From positions 17,354-71,635 of the forward strand of contig DFGA01000029.1 in the NCBI GenBank assembly GCA_002371615.1: 54,282 bases of DNA. The letters are read 5' to 3'. Below are positions 33,832 to 43,385 of the stretch, piece by piece (within the stretch, counting starts at the first letter, position 1; every line of letters starts with the position of its first letter). The position numbers were made by a program, and so were the translations under genes. The notes under the pieces are model-generated. The model did not search any database. It was not told the DNA's origin and saw only the letters and a list, made by a program, of their open reading frames with translations. The DNA comes from Lachnospiraceae bacterium UBA3762. GTDB taxonomy: Bacteria; Bacillota; Clostridia; Lachnospirales; Lachnospiraceae.

Positions 33832-35229
33832 TCATTTCTCCAGACTGTCAAGGATTGCAAGAGCATTTATGATAAAGCCGAACACTTTCTGCGGTCTGTC
33901 CATGTGAAGAGGAAGCATTGAGAGAAACAGCGAAGCCTCATAAAGACGGATAAGAACAAGATCCATCCCATATTCTCCAAGGATATCCCTAAACAGTTCA
34001 ACATACTGTCTGTTGTCGGCATCAACCCTTACTCTTGCTGTCATATTGGAATCAACGGTTATCTCAAACAGATCGCTGTTAAAGTAATCATAATAGCCGC
34101 ACACGGAGTGTGAAAGCTTTGCAACATCATAGTACGGGTCCATATATAATTCCTCTTCCGTCATCGCACCTTTCGGGTCTACCATTTTAAGAAGAGAATC
34201 GGAATTTGAATATAATATGTTTGAAAAGCACATATCTCCGTGACTTATACACTTAATATGCTCAAAAGTCATGCCGGATCTGATCTTGTCATACAGATTG
34301 ACATATCTTGCTACTATCCCGTCTATATCGGAATAAGGTGTAAGAGCTTCGATAAGCCTTGCAATTTTATGGTACTGCGGATCTTCCTTCAGCTGTCCGA
34401 TACGCTCATAAACCTTTGAAACATACAGACGTTTCGCTTCGGCTTCATACTCCATACCCGTCACAGTCTCGGCTTTACGATGCGACAGAAAATAGAAGAG
34501 ATGTCCAAGGATCGCTTTGAATTCCTCAAGACGTATGGATCCGTGAACATACCTTATGGCCAGATCCGTCATGGAATACCGCTGCATCCTGTAACTGGCA
34601 TTTGCTTCATCCTCACTGTAATCAAAAGGTCTGACAAACCACTGTTTCATATCATCGGGAAGAAGTGAGTAAAATGTGTATTCCGCTTTGATCTTATTCT
34701 TTTTTGGGGACGATTTTACCACAGTGTATTCATCCCCTGTCAGGGAATTAAAGAATCTGGCATCAAATCCACCGGTAATAAACGATCTGAAATTGCCCAC
34801 CTCTGACATATCGGTAAATGCATCACTTACTATTTCCGTATATGTGTCATAATCACTTGGGGCTGCAGTAAAGTAGGCATTCTCATCTTTAAAGATAACG
34901 CATGCAATTCTATTATTATGTGTTATTTTATAGTTCTCGTGAGCATACCCTGCTTTGTATACAATCGTCTCTAATCCCTCTGTTTTCGCGATTCCGAAGT
35001 CAGAGTAATATAGAATAACATGTGTATTTTTAATATTTGCCAGTTCTCTTGCACCTTTGTCATAAAAACCGGTAACATACGGAAGGCGGCAGAATACTCC
35101 TGCTACCCTCTCCCTTAATGTCTGTCTTTTGTATATGGTTTCCCCGAAACTCTTGTTTCCGGTTATGACTGCTATTTCCCTGCCGGGTTTTCTCGTATCG
35201 TCGTAGACGATAGCTACATTTCTTACCAT
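33832..35229 (-). CDS. Kinase-fold (APH-like) phosphotransferase with an extra N-terminal domain
   Basis: The 465-residue protein has an uncharacterised N-terminal domain (1-150) and a C-terminal aminoglycoside-phosphotransferase-like kinase fold. The visible active-site set is complete: ATP-binding Lys in VVKSS (K172), Glu in AEYTFYSLL (E183), catalytic loop SHGDMCFSN (D332, N337) and metal Asp in MVDPKGA (D351). It probably phosphorylates a sugar or small alcohol that the HAD and nucleotidyltransferase enzymes then process. Its stop overlaps the start region of the HAD gene, and its start overlaps the upstream membrane-protein gene by seven bases. Confidence 0.85.
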   Translation of the reverse strand: MVRNVAIVYDDTRKPGREIAVITGNKSFGETIYKRQTLRERVAGVFCRLPYVTGFYDKGARELANIKNTHVILYYSDFGIAKTEGLETIVYKAGYAHENYKITHNNRIACVIFKDENAYFTAAPSDYDTYTEIVSDAFTDMSEVGNFRSFITGGFDARFFNSLTGDEYTVVKSSPKKNKIKAEYTFYSLLPDDMKQWFVRPFDYSEDEANASYRMQRYSMTDLAIRYVHGSIRLEEFKAILGHLFYFLSHRKAETVTGMEYEAEAKRLYVSKVYERIGQLKEDPQYHKIARLIEALTPYSDIDGIVARYVNLYDKIRSGMTFEHIKCISHGDMCFSNILYSNSDSLLKMVDPKGAMTEEELYMDPYYDVAKLSHSVCGYYDYFNSDLFEITVDSNMTARVRVDADNRQYVELFRDILGEYGMDLVLIRLYEASLFLSMLPLHMDRPQKVFGFIINALAILDSLEK

Positions 35230-35996
35230 TCCTGACGATTATCCTTTTTCTTCCTTGTCAAAAGCAAATACCTGATGGTAAATGCCAGAGTGAACAGCGC
35301 AATGACCGTTGCCGAAACGATCGTATAAAGCCTCCGGGTCTCGTAGCTTGCTCCCGATACTATTGACTCTATATATAATCCGAAATCGGAAACTCCGAAA
35401 TCCTGTCCGCAAAGTCTGTAAAATAATGCAAGTACAGCAATCTCCAGTATCCATGCTGCCAGCGAAAACAGCATAAGTATCCCGTATCTTCCTTTTACCA
35501 GTCCGCGGACATACTCATACCACCCGTTTACATGCTCAATGGCGGACAGTGCCATCATTGACCTTTTCGATTCTTTTGACGTGATTATATATCTGTTTAA
35601 AAACTCGTATGAAGGCGGAAAAATCCGGTAAGCAAGCAGCACCACAACTTCAAAAACCGTCAGAAGAACGGTGGGAGGAGTAATATTTTTGGAAATAAAC
35701 ATCTGATACGGCAGCAGTATCATTACAAGTGCAAGGGTATCAAAGAACCGGTCGATAAGTACTGAGAAAAAACCGGTCCTGAATCCTCCCAATACATGAC
35801 TGAATACACCTACCCTGTAGATTTCTCCAAGTTTATACGGGATGACCAGATTAACAAGTGTTGCCCGAAGGTATGCCGGTACATATCTGTCAAAGGAGAT
35901 CTTCCGGTCCATAATGATCAGATACATTCTCATCAGCTTAATGATATGGACCATGCAAAAACATGCCAGCGCAGCAACACCCAGCAATATCCTCAT
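35223..35996 (-). CDS. Flippase-like / LPG-synthase-type integral membrane protein (short form)
   Basis: The 257-residue product has about six membrane spans and the family signature region YLRATLVNLVIPYKLGEIYRVGVF, followed by SVLIDRFFDTLALVMILLP, as in the lysylphosphatidylglycerol synthase membrane domain/TIGR00374 (YbhN, AglD). Family members are usually over 300 residues, so this is a short form. The family is linked to lipid or lipid-linked-sugar translocation or transfer, but the exact activity is unsettled. It overlaps the DPM1-like transferase by four bases, which suggests that it handles the lipid-linked sugar made there. Confidence 0.78.
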   Translation of the reverse strand: MRILLGVAALACFCMVHIIKLMRMYLIIMDRKISFDRYVPAYLRATLVNLVIPYKLGEIYRVGVFSHVLGGFRTGFFSVLIDRFFDTLALVMILLPYQMFISKNITPPTVLLTVFEVVVLLAYRIFPPSYEFLNRYIITSKESKRSMMALSAIEHVNGWYEYVRGLVKGRYGILMLFSLAAWILEIAVLALFYRLCGQDFGVSDFGLYIESIVSGASYETRRLYTIVSATVIALFTLAFTIRYLLLTRKKKDNRQEW

Positions 35997-36775
35997 ACCG
36001 GATCAGCCTCGTAAGAATCCACGATACGCTCTCTGTACTCTCCTTCTATAACCGCGGGGTCATTATAATAGTCTTTCAGCATTTTTAGGACCTTAACAGC
36101 CTGGCTGGCCATCTTTACATTGGATACCTGATCGTCTTCTCTCCAGCTGATGGGATAGAATTTTATATCATGTCCGTAATACTGTGCGGCAAGTATCATC
36201 AGGTAATTAAACATAAGATTATCCGGAAACTTTTCGTAATACTTCGATTGAAGCATCTTAACACTGTACATGTTAAGCCCCGAACCGAGATCATACACCC
36301 TCTGTCCCGTAACATACGCAAACAGGAAGTTATAAACTATATTCCCTATTGTTCTGAATGCGGAATATCCCTCAAGCCGGGACCCTCTCATAAATCTCGC
36401 TCCGAGAATGCAGTCATGCTTCCTGTAATATCCCTTTCCGAGAACGGGGACAAAATCGGAAATACTTCCCTGATCGTCTCCGTGAAGTACCATGACATAA
36501 TCATAGCCATGTTCGACAGCATATTGAAATGCGACCTTATGGGATCCACCTAGTCCGTAGTTTTCCCGGTTTCTGAGCAATGTGATCGGAAGACTCGCAT
36601 GTGCATGCATGAAATTAAGGACAGCTTCTTCTGTACCGTCTGTACTTTGGTTATTTACAACTATAACTTTTGATATAAAAGCCATTTCGGCAGGACCTAA
36701 CTGCTCCAGAACTCTTGTTATCTGCTTTTCACAGTTATACGCCGGAATAAATAACAGTATCCTATCATTTTGCAT
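35993..36775 (-). CDS. DPM1-like GT2: polyprenyl-phosphate glycosyltransferase
   Basis: The 260-residue protein has a GT-A fold with LLFIPAYNCEKQI, VVNNQSTDGTEEAV, NYGLGGSHKVAFQYAVEHGYD and MVLHGDDQGS (DxD-like), then GARFMRGSRLEGYSAFRTIGN and the late Arg/Ser region of dolichyl-phosphate-mannose synthases. There are no C-terminal membrane spans. It most likely transfers a sugar to undecaprenyl phosphate for use outside the cell. GtrA and a GT87-like GT-C protein nearby complete such a pathway. AGGAGG is eight bases before the ATG. Confidence 0.9.
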   Translation of the reverse strand: MQNDRILLFIPAYNCEKQITRVLEQLGPAEMAFISKVIVVNNQSTDGTEEAVLNFMHAHASLPITLLRNRENYGLGGSHKVAFQYAVEHGYDYVMVLHGDDQGSISDFVPVLGKGYYRKHDCILGARFMRGSRLEGYSAFRTIGNIVYNFLFAYVTGQRVYDLGSGLNMYSVKMLQSKYYEKFPDNLMFNYLMILAAQYYGHDIKFYPISWREDDQVSNVKMASQAVKVLKMLKDYYNDPAVIEGEYRERIVDSYEADPV

Positions 36776-36796
36776 GACATAGCCCTCCTTTTGCGA

Positions 36797-37963
36797 TCAG
36801 TACACTTCGTTTATGTTTATCTCTGACAGGTTTATTACTTCGTCCTTTTCCTGCGAGTTCTCTTCAACACCTTCGGGAATTATGTATTTTCCTTCTCTGT
36901 AGTCATATACGATTTTTTCGACGCTGTGCTGCGTATAGTATGCAACGGATTTTGCCGCCTCTATGCCGACCAGATTAAGCACATGCTGATTGTAGTGATA
37001 CTGGTCCGTCATATATTCCGTACTTATCTTGGACAGGATCGTTGTCCCTATCGCATAATAATCACTTTCCGCACAAATCAGCTTTTGCTCGTTTATAATA
37101 TTCAGGAAAATATCCCTGTAGTCAATGGTTCTGCCCGGGACTATGATAAATACTTTCCTGACTCCGCCGATAAAGAGCGGTCTCATAATATCATCAAGAT
37201 TAGTTCTGTATACTTTGGGATCCGTTCCCTTTATTGCATCCGACTCCCCGTGAAGCCACAGAACATACATATGTCCTATATTATAACCGTTGCTTTTAAG
37301 ATAATTAACCGTTGTATCAAAACGTTGCCTGATATCATCCGTCACACCGGGCAGCATCCATGTGCTCATGTCTGTTGCGCCCATTGAAATAGATACTGCT
37401 ATTACTCTCCGGCCTGTTTCCTTGTAATATTCATTTACAAAAGCAGAAACAAGCGAACCTTTCTTGGCTCCGGGATATTCATGCAGACCTCCCGGCCTGT
37501 TCTCGTTTATGCCGAAAGGTTCCGTTATCGGATATAACGTTGTCGGATCGGATACCGCGCGAAACTCCATTCCGGCCTGTTCCGGAACATAAGGAGCCAA
37601 AGACGCGTCCCCTGCCGCACCCGACATATTGGACTGACCCATAAAGAAGATGAGGTCGATATCTCTTCCGCTATCTGCCTCGCCCGTCTCCTCTTCCGCC
37701 TTTTCCGGCAGCTCTTCGGTGACGTCCTCAGGTGATTGTGTCTGACCGGAAAAAGTATCTCCTAATCCTTCCGTATAGTCATCATCACCTGTATCTTCCG
37801 TAACAGTGCTCTCCTCTTCCGTAACTTCTTCCTGCTGTACGATTTCAGCGTCCTGTTTGTTCCCTGTATCCTCTTTTTCGGGATTTTTCCCATTGCATGC
37901 ACATAACAGGAGAAGACAAAGTGTGATTACAGGCAACAGTACAATATTTTTTATATTTTTCAT
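36797..37963 (-). CDS. Lipoprotein with SASA/SGNH-type carbohydrate esterase domain
   Basis: The 388-residue product has a signal peptide with LCAC (lipid-modified C23), a long acidic Glu/Thr linker (about 25-100), and a SASA-type hydrolase domain (about 101-345) with nucleophile S111 in MGQSNMSG, an oxyanion block SISMGATDMSTW, and WLHGESDA as the third conserved block. The family contains sialate and xylan O-acetylesterases. Being outside the membrane and in the polysaccharide operon, it may trim O-acetyl groups from the exported polymer or from peptidoglycan; the substrate is inferred only. It lies two bases behind the GtrA gene. Confidence 0.87.
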   Translation of the reverse strand: MKNIKNIVLLPVITLCLLLLCACNGKNPEKEDTGNKQDAEIVQQEEVTEEESTVTEDTGDDDYTEGLGDTFSGQTQSPEDVTEELPEKAEEETGEADSGRDIDLIFFMGQSNMSGAAGDASLAPYVPEQAGMEFRAVSDPTTLYPITEPFGINENRPGGLHEYPGAKKGSLVSAFVNEYYKETGRRVIAVSISMGATDMSTWMLPGVTDDIRQRFDTTVNYLKSNGYNIGHMYVLWLHGESDAIKGTDPKVYRTNLDDIMRPLFIGGVRKVFIIVPGRTIDYRDIFLNIINEQKLICAESDYYAIGTTILSKISTEYMTDQYHYNQHVLNLVGIEAAKSVAYYTQHSVEKIVYDYREGKYIIPEGVEENSQEKDEVINLSEININEVY

Positions 37964-37965
37964 TG

Positions 37966-38445
37966 TTAATGCTTTTTCTCCAATGTCATTTTACGGCTTA
38001 TGAAGTTATATACCATAACTATACCCGTTGCAACCATCTTGACAGCCGCTGTTACTGCAGACGGATAATCATCGACGAGGGCAGGGACCGCCTTATCGCA
38101 AATAATAACTCCGAAATAGAGTATCATCTCGTTTATTCCGAGCCCGATGAGCGAGAGCAGGGCAAAGATCGCAAATTCTTTTTTTCTGTCCATGTCATCT
38201 CTGCGCTCAAACACGAACTTCATACTCATCAGATAGTTAAAAACCAAAGATATACAAAATCCGAACAGTCCGCCTACCGTGGCGGCTGTCGCAACGTCCA
38301 TACCGAAAGCCCTGCATGCGGCGGATACAATGAGCGTTATTACAAAGTCAATAAGAAACGATAATCCTCCGACCACGCCGAACCTAAGTATCTGCGCAAA
38401 CAGTTTTTTAAATTTTCCGTCTTTATTTATTGATTCATCAGTCAT
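37966..38445 (-). CDS. GtrA family membrane protein
   Basis: The 159-residue protein has four membrane spans and GtrA features: RFGVVGGLSFLIDFVITLIV at the first span, GGLFGFCISLVFNYLMSMKFVF, and a C-terminal YNFISRKM ending. GtrA proteins are thought to flip undecaprenyl-phosphate sugars across the membrane. It overlaps the GT87-like gene by eight bases and is three genes from the DPM1-like transferase. Confidence 0.92.
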   Translation of the reverse strand: MTDESINKDGKFKKLFAQILRFGVVGGLSFLIDFVITLIVSAACRAFGMDVATAATVGGLFGFCISLVFNYLMSMKFVFERRDDMDRKKEFAIFALLSLIGLGINEMILYFGVIICDKAVPALVDDYPSAVTAAVKMVATGIVMVYNFISRKMTLEKKH

Positions 38446-39643
38446 TTCCCTTTAGTCCCCTTTTTACGGCTATATAAGTAAGAGCCACAGTAAACGAATA
38501 ATATATTATGCCGACAACAATCTTTGATCCCGTATTCTCATTAAATATTCTAAGACCAAAATAAACAGCCGCCAATAGGATGGCATACACTGTAAACATT
38601 GCCGGGGTACTTTCCTCCTTTGCGGTGCCGTCCTTTGTACAAAATACTGCAGAGACCGCCGACAAAACGAAGAAATCATATGTTCTGTGATATGTCAGTA
38701 TAAGAGACCACAGAACAAGAGTTGAAAACAGCAGGCACTCATTATTTTCCGGGATTTTGACCGATATAATCACTAGCAGTACTGCAATTATAAACGCCGG
38801 GATATAGCAAAAAGGACTCTTAATAAATACCCCAAGGTCTATTCCCCCCTCAGATGCGAGGTTTGATGCCACATCAAGCGGTGCCTTTATCATATACAAA
38901 AAACTCTTTCCCAGTCTGAGTGCAAATACTTCTGTCAGAATAACGTGAGCCGCCACAGATACCGCAAGCTCTTTGTACCTCTTCCTGTACAGGAAGTATA
39001 ATGCCAGAACACCCGTCAATGTGTACTTGAAATACGAAACAAACAGGCAGAAAGAAATAAGGATACTTCTTACAAATCCACTATTTTTGTCGGTCTTATC
39101 CAAATATACAGCCAGCATAAAGAAAAAAAAGGCAAACAGCGTATGCTGTCCCACTCCGAGCTGGTTTCTGTACGGGGTGCCGGCAAGCATTAACAATGCA
39201 ACTACGGAGTATTCATAGATATCGGCATTCTCAAAAAAAGTCTTTCTCAAAAGGATTATGATTCCGGCAGAAAACAAAAGATTAAGAACAAGCCAGATCA
39301 CTTTTGCCAAAAACGGATCAAACAAAGTCATCGGGAACAGCAACATAAGCAGTGACGGAAACTGGTTGGCCTCCATCTCCTGCTTAAGTCCCCTGTCGGT
39401 AAACATCCTGTAGAATTCCGCCAATTCGGCCGGCAAAGCATTGCTTACGTTTGAATCGTGCGACAATTCGTAAGGATCGATCCCTTCTGCAAGTGCTTTT
39501 GCGGCATCCCACTGAAAGTCCTGTGAGAACTCCACGGCATTTCTTGCGCCCTGCCAGATCGATACGGCTGCTGCAAGCGCAAGAAACACCAATACCGCAA
39601 TTCTTATTATCCTGTTATCCTTCCAACGCCTTAACAACTGCAT
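38438..39643 (-). CDS. GT87/DUF2029-like polyprenyl-sugar-dependent glycosyltransferase (GT-C)
   Basis: I use the ATG at 39643, which overlaps phosphoglucomutase by 29 bases; the longer frame to 39685 overlaps by 71 and is less likely. The product of about 401 residues has about ten membrane spans. After the first span comes an outward loop with SQDFQWDAAKALAEGIDPY, the GT87/DUF2029 signature in which the Asp is thought to be catalytic. LAGTPYRNQLGVGQHTLF resembles the family's G-N/GQ-Q block. It probably transfers a sugar from undecaprenyl phosphate onto the exported polymer at the outer face. Confidence 0.85.
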   Translation of the reverse strand: MQLLRRWKDNRIIRIAVLVFLALAAAVSIWQGARNAVEFSQDFQWDAAKALAEGIDPYELSHDSNVSNALPAELAEFYRMFTDRGLKQEMEANQFPSLLMLLFPMTLFDPFLAKVIWLVLNLLFSAGIIILLRKTFFENADIYEYSVVALLMLAGTPYRNQLGVGQHTLFAFFFFMLAVYLDKTDKNSGFVRSILISFCLFVSYFKYTLTGVLALYFLYRKRYKELAVSVAAHVILTEVFALRLGKSFLYMIKAPLDVASNLASEGGIDLGVFIKSPFCYIPAFIIAVLLVIISVKIPENNECLLFSTLVLWSLILTYHRTYDFFVLSAVSAVFCTKDGTAKEESTPAMFTVYAILLAAVYFGLRIFNENTGSKIVVGIIYYSFTVALTYIAVKRGLKGND

Positions 39644-41342
39644 CTTTAAAGCTTTCAAGTTTCTTCTTTGCATCCTCCAGATCATTGCCCTTTATTCCCA
39701 TATAGAACTTGATCTTGGGCTCTGTTCCGGAAGGTCTGGCACAGCACCAGCTGTCATTCTCAATCTCAAAATACAATACATTTGACTTGGGAAGCCCCGT
39801 AGTCGTTACCTTGCCGGTTGCAAGATCGGTTACTGTATCTTTTTCGTAGTCTCTGAACTTAAGTACTTTCAGTCCGTCAAATTCCTTTGGAGGATTATTG
39901 CGGAGCTTTTCCATCATATTCTTTATCTGCTCCGCTCCGTCTATGCCTTTAAGTGTTATCGTATGAATACCTTCCATATAGTATCCGTAACGCTCATAAA
40001 TCTTCAGCATCTGATCCCAAACGGTAATATTGTTATACTTGCACCATGCAGCCACTTCGCACAGACACATTACCGCAACAACGGCATCTTTGTCCCTGGC
40101 ATGAGTGCCGGCAAGACACCCGTAACTCTCCTCAAGGCCGAATACATACTCGTAATCATGATTTTGCTCAAAATACTTGATCTGCTCCCCGATATACTTA
40201 AATCCGGTAAGAACCTCTATAAGTTTAACGTCATAGGCTTTTGTGATAGCATCGGCAAGATTTGTCGTAACGATCGTCTTGATAAGTGCTCCGTTCGCCG
40301 GAAGCGTTCCTGCAGCCTTTCTCTCACGAAGTATGTACTCCGCTATAAGCATACCCGACATATTGCCGGTAAATGGCATGTACTCTCCCGTTGCGGAATC
40401 TTTTGCATATATTCCGAGTCTGTCTGCATCAGGATCGGTAGCCAGTACTATATCCGCATCTTTTTCCTTTGCAAGCTTAAGAGCAAGGGTAAACGCCTTG
40501 GGATCTTCCGGGTTGGGATACTCAAGTGTGGTAAAATCCGGGTCGGGAAGTTCCTGCTCGGGAACAACATATACATGCTTAAACCCAAGTTCCGATAATA
40601 TCCTTCTTACCGGAAGATTACCGGTTCCGTGGAACGGAGTGTATACGATCCTGATTGAATCAGCCACGGCTTTGATTATCTCGGGATGAATAATCTGCTT
40701 TTTGAGTTCGGCCATGTACTTGTCGTCAATTTCCTTGCCGATCACATTATACAAATGCTCTGAGATCGCCTCTTCTTTGCTCATTGTCTTAACTTCATTA
40801 TAATCACTGACAGCGGCAACCTCGCCGATAATATCAGTATCTCTCGGAGATGTGATCTGGGCACCGTCTTCCCAGTATACTTTATATCCGTTGTATTCCG
40901 GAGGATTATGACTTGCAGTTACAACTATTCCGGCTGTACATCCGAGAGTGCGGAGGGCAAACGACAGTTCCGGTGTGGGTCTCAGGCTCTCAAACACATA
41001 CGCCTTTATTCCGTTTGCGGCAAGGCAAAGAGCTGCCTCATCGGCAAACTGGGGTGACATTCTTCTCGAATCGTATGCGATCGCAACACCCTTATCCTTG
41101 GCATTCATCCTGGCAATATAATTTGCAAGTCCCTGAGTCGCGCGCCTTACGGTATATATGTTCATTCTGTTTGTTCCGGCACCGATCACTCCGCGGAGTC
41201 CGCCTGTACCGAATTCAAGATCTTTGTAGAATCTTTCCTTGATCTCATCATCATTACCCTCAAGTGCTTTAAGTTCGGCCTTGGTGGCATCATCAAAGTA
41301 TTCGTCCTCACACCAGTAACGGTACTGTTCCATATAACTCAT
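39615..41342 (-). CDS. pgcA: Phosphoglucomutase (alpha-D-phosphohexomutase family)
   Basis: The 575-residue protein has all four loops of the family: phosphoserine loop TASHNPPEYNGYKVY (S144), metal loop ATDPDADRLGIY, sugar loop GLEESYGC, and phosphate loop RPSGTEPKIKFY. Length and layout match Gram-positive PgcA-type phosphoglucomutase. It makes glucose-1-phosphate, the substrate of RfbA in the same operon. AGGAGG precedes the ATG. Confidence 0.95.
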   Translation of the reverse strand: MSYMEQYRYWCEDEYFDDATKAELKALEGNDDEIKERFYKDLEFGTGGLRGVIGAGTNRMNIYTVRRATQGLANYIARMNAKDKGVAIAYDSRRMSPQFADEAALCLAANGIKAYVFESLRPTPELSFALRTLGCTAGIVVTASHNPPEYNGYKVYWEDGAQITSPRDTDIIGEVAAVSDYNEVKTMSKEEAISEHLYNVIGKEIDDKYMAELKKQIIHPEIIKAVADSIRIVYTPFHGTGNLPVRRILSELGFKHVYVVPEQELPDPDFTTLEYPNPEDPKAFTLALKLAKEKDADIVLATDPDADRLGIYAKDSATGEYMPFTGNMSGMLIAEYILRERKAAGTLPANGALIKTIVTTNLADAITKAYDVKLIEVLTGFKYIGEQIKYFEQNHDYEYVFGLEESYGCLAGTHARDKDAVVAVMCLCEVAAWCKYNNITVWDQMLKIYERYGYYMEGIHTITLKGIDGAEQIKNMMEKLRNNPPKEFDGLKVLKFRDYEKDTVTDLATGKVTTTGLPKSNVLYFEIENDSWCCARPSGTEPKIKFYMGIKGNDLEDAKKKLESFKDAVVKALEG

Positions 41343-41378
41343 ATCATTTCCTCCTGTCTTGTAATTTATCTTCTGGTT

Positions 41379-43385
41379 TTACCCGACCATACTCTTTGGA
41401 TTTCCCGCCAGGACAAAATTAGAATAATCCAGCGAGAAATTGGGGTTAAAATACGGGTCTCCCTTATCAAGTTCTTCTTTCCACTTTTCTTTGAAAAACT
41501 CGCACTCTCTGTTATATCTTTCGGCATTATCCCTGCTTGCCTCATCGGTAACATCCGTCCCTCTTGATGCGGATTCATAATGGAACAGCTCCGCAAAGGG
41601 TGTAAAGACATTAAGCAGTCCCTTCTTTCTGAGTTTGAGACAAAAATCAACATCATTGAGCGCAATCGCAAGCTCCTCCGAGAGCCCTCCCACTTCTTTG
41701 AACAACTCCTTTTTTACCATAAGGCACGCCCCGGTAACCGCGGATACATTCTGTGCGTAGCAAAGCCGCCCCATATATCCGAGATTCTCCTTGGCCATTT
41801 TATAATGCGAGTGTCCCGCGGTTCTGTGCGCTCCCATCCCCAGGACAATACCTGCATGCTGGATCGTATAATCAGGGTAATAGAGCATACACCCTACCGC
41901 TCCGACATCATCTCTCTGCGCATACATAAGAAGTTCTTCCAGCCAGTTTCTTGTTATAACCTCAGTATCATTGTTAAGTAATACAAGATAATCTCCGTTT
42001 GCAAAACCTGCCCCGAAATTATTGATCGCGGAATAGTTAAATCCGCCCTTATACTCAACGACCCTTATTTTCGGGTGCAGTTTAATTGTTTCGTAATACT
42101 TACGTATCTCATCCGTTACGGAATTGTTTTCGATCACTATGATCTCATAGTTATCATAGGACGATCTGTCCGTTATGGACTCTATGCATCTTCGAAGATC
42201 TTCCGTATGATCCTTGTTGGGGATCAGTATTGAGATCAGGGGATTGCCCGTCAATGCATACCTTATCCTGAATATTGTTTCAAAAGCCCTCGAGCTTTCG
42301 ATCTTAAACCCGGAAAACCCGCATGCTGTAAGATGGGCTGCAACGGCACCTTTAGCGGCATCTATCGCATAGCTTTTGGCATTGATATCCGAAGCCACAC
42401 TCCCCGCATGGGATCGCCAGTAGTACAGTATCTTTGGTACATGCACTATATTTGATGCTTCTTTTGTAAGCCTCAGTATCATGTCATGATCCTGGCTGCC
42501 GTCAAATTCCGGTCTGAAAGTACCGCATTTTTGTACAAGTTCCTTGGAAAATACCGAGAAATGGCATATATAATTATTGGCCCTAAGGTTATCCGGCGCA
42601 AAATCCGGTTTGAAATGAAGGGTTATCATGTGGTCTATGGATTTTCCGGAAAAAGTCGTCTCATCACAGTAAATATAATCAGCTCCTTTATCGCATATGA
42701 CTTTCATATACTCGTACAATGCGGTAGGATGCAGTATATCGTCATGGTCAAATAACCCGATATAATCACCTTGGGCCATTTCAAAACACTTATTTGTATT
42801 TCCGGATATCCCAAGATTCTCAGTCAGTCTTTCATACCTGATGCGCTGATCGCCGTACCCTTTAACGATCTGCTCCACGTATGCGTGATCGGCATCCGAC
42901 CCGTCAGCAAGACACAGCTCCCAGTTTGCATATGTCTGGGCTATAACGGAATCTATCATTTCCCGAAGAAAAACCTCCGGGGTATTATACAGCGGTACAA
43001 GTATGGAAAATAGTATCTTTTGAGGGAAAACCGTCTCTCTTTGAGCCCTGGTCTCTTCCGGCGACGGCATGGACAACGTGCCGTAACTTCTATAGGCACG
43101 TCTCTCTATGATCTTGCTTTTGATCTTTTTTCGGAGATTAGAGATACTTCCGTATCTTTTGATCCTGATAAACAGATTCTTGATATGACTCCAGGCAAGT
43201 CTTACCGGATAGATCATCTTCCAGATGAGCGAATTGCGAAGCTTATCCATTTTATAATTCAGATCGGCGACTTTAGCCTCCGCATCCACAAGTTTTTCGG
43301 TCAGATCCGCACATTTTAAACGTTCCTTCTCGTACAGATCCTTATAGTATTCACTCTTCTTTAACAATTCCTCTTCGCGGTTCAT
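41379..43385 (-). CDS. Tandem-domain GT2 glycosyltransferase
   Basis: The start is the ATG at 43385; the frame extends six codons further to a TTG. The 668-residue product has an N-terminal coiled coil (about 1-55), a first GT2 domain (about 125-355: FSILVPLYNTPEVF, NLGISGNTNKCF, LFDHDDIL, GSQDHDMILR) and a second (about 380-660: LISILIPNKDHTEDL, VLLNNDTEV, NDVDFCLKL). Both keep metal-binding motifs, so it may add two different linkages, as seen in bifunctional O-antigen and rhamnan transferases. It overlaps the upstream GT gene by 35 bases. Confidence 0.9.
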   Translation of the reverse strand: MNREEELLKKSEYYKDLYEKERLKCADLTEKLVDAEAKVADLNYKMDKLRNSLIWKMIYPVRLAWSHIKNLFIRIKRYGSISNLRKKIKSKIIERRAYRSYGTLSMPSPEETRAQRETVFPQKILFSILVPLYNTPEVFLREMIDSVIAQTYANWELCLADGSDADHAYVEQIVKGYGDQRIRYERLTENLGISGNTNKCFEMAQGDYIGLFDHDDILHPTALYEYMKVICDKGADYIYCDETTFSGKSIDHMITLHFKPDFAPDNLRANNYICHFSVFSKELVQKCGTFRPEFDGSQDHDMILRLTKEASNIVHVPKILYYWRSHAGSVASDINAKSYAIDAAKGAVAAHLTACGFSGFKIESSRAFETIFRIRYALTGNPLISILIPNKDHTEDLRRCIESITDRSSYDNYEIIVIENNSVTDEIRKYYETIKLHPKIRVVEYKGGFNYSAINNFGAGFANGDYLVLLNNDTEVITRNWLEELLMYAQRDDVGAVGCMLYYPDYTIQHAGIVLGMGAHRTAGHSHYKMAKENLGYMGRLCYAQNVSAVTGACLMVKKELFKEVGGLSEELAIALNDVDFCLKLRKKGLLNVFTPFAELFHYESASRGTDVTDEASRDNAERYNRECEFFKEKWKEELDKGDPYFNPNFSLDYSNFVLAGNPKSMVG

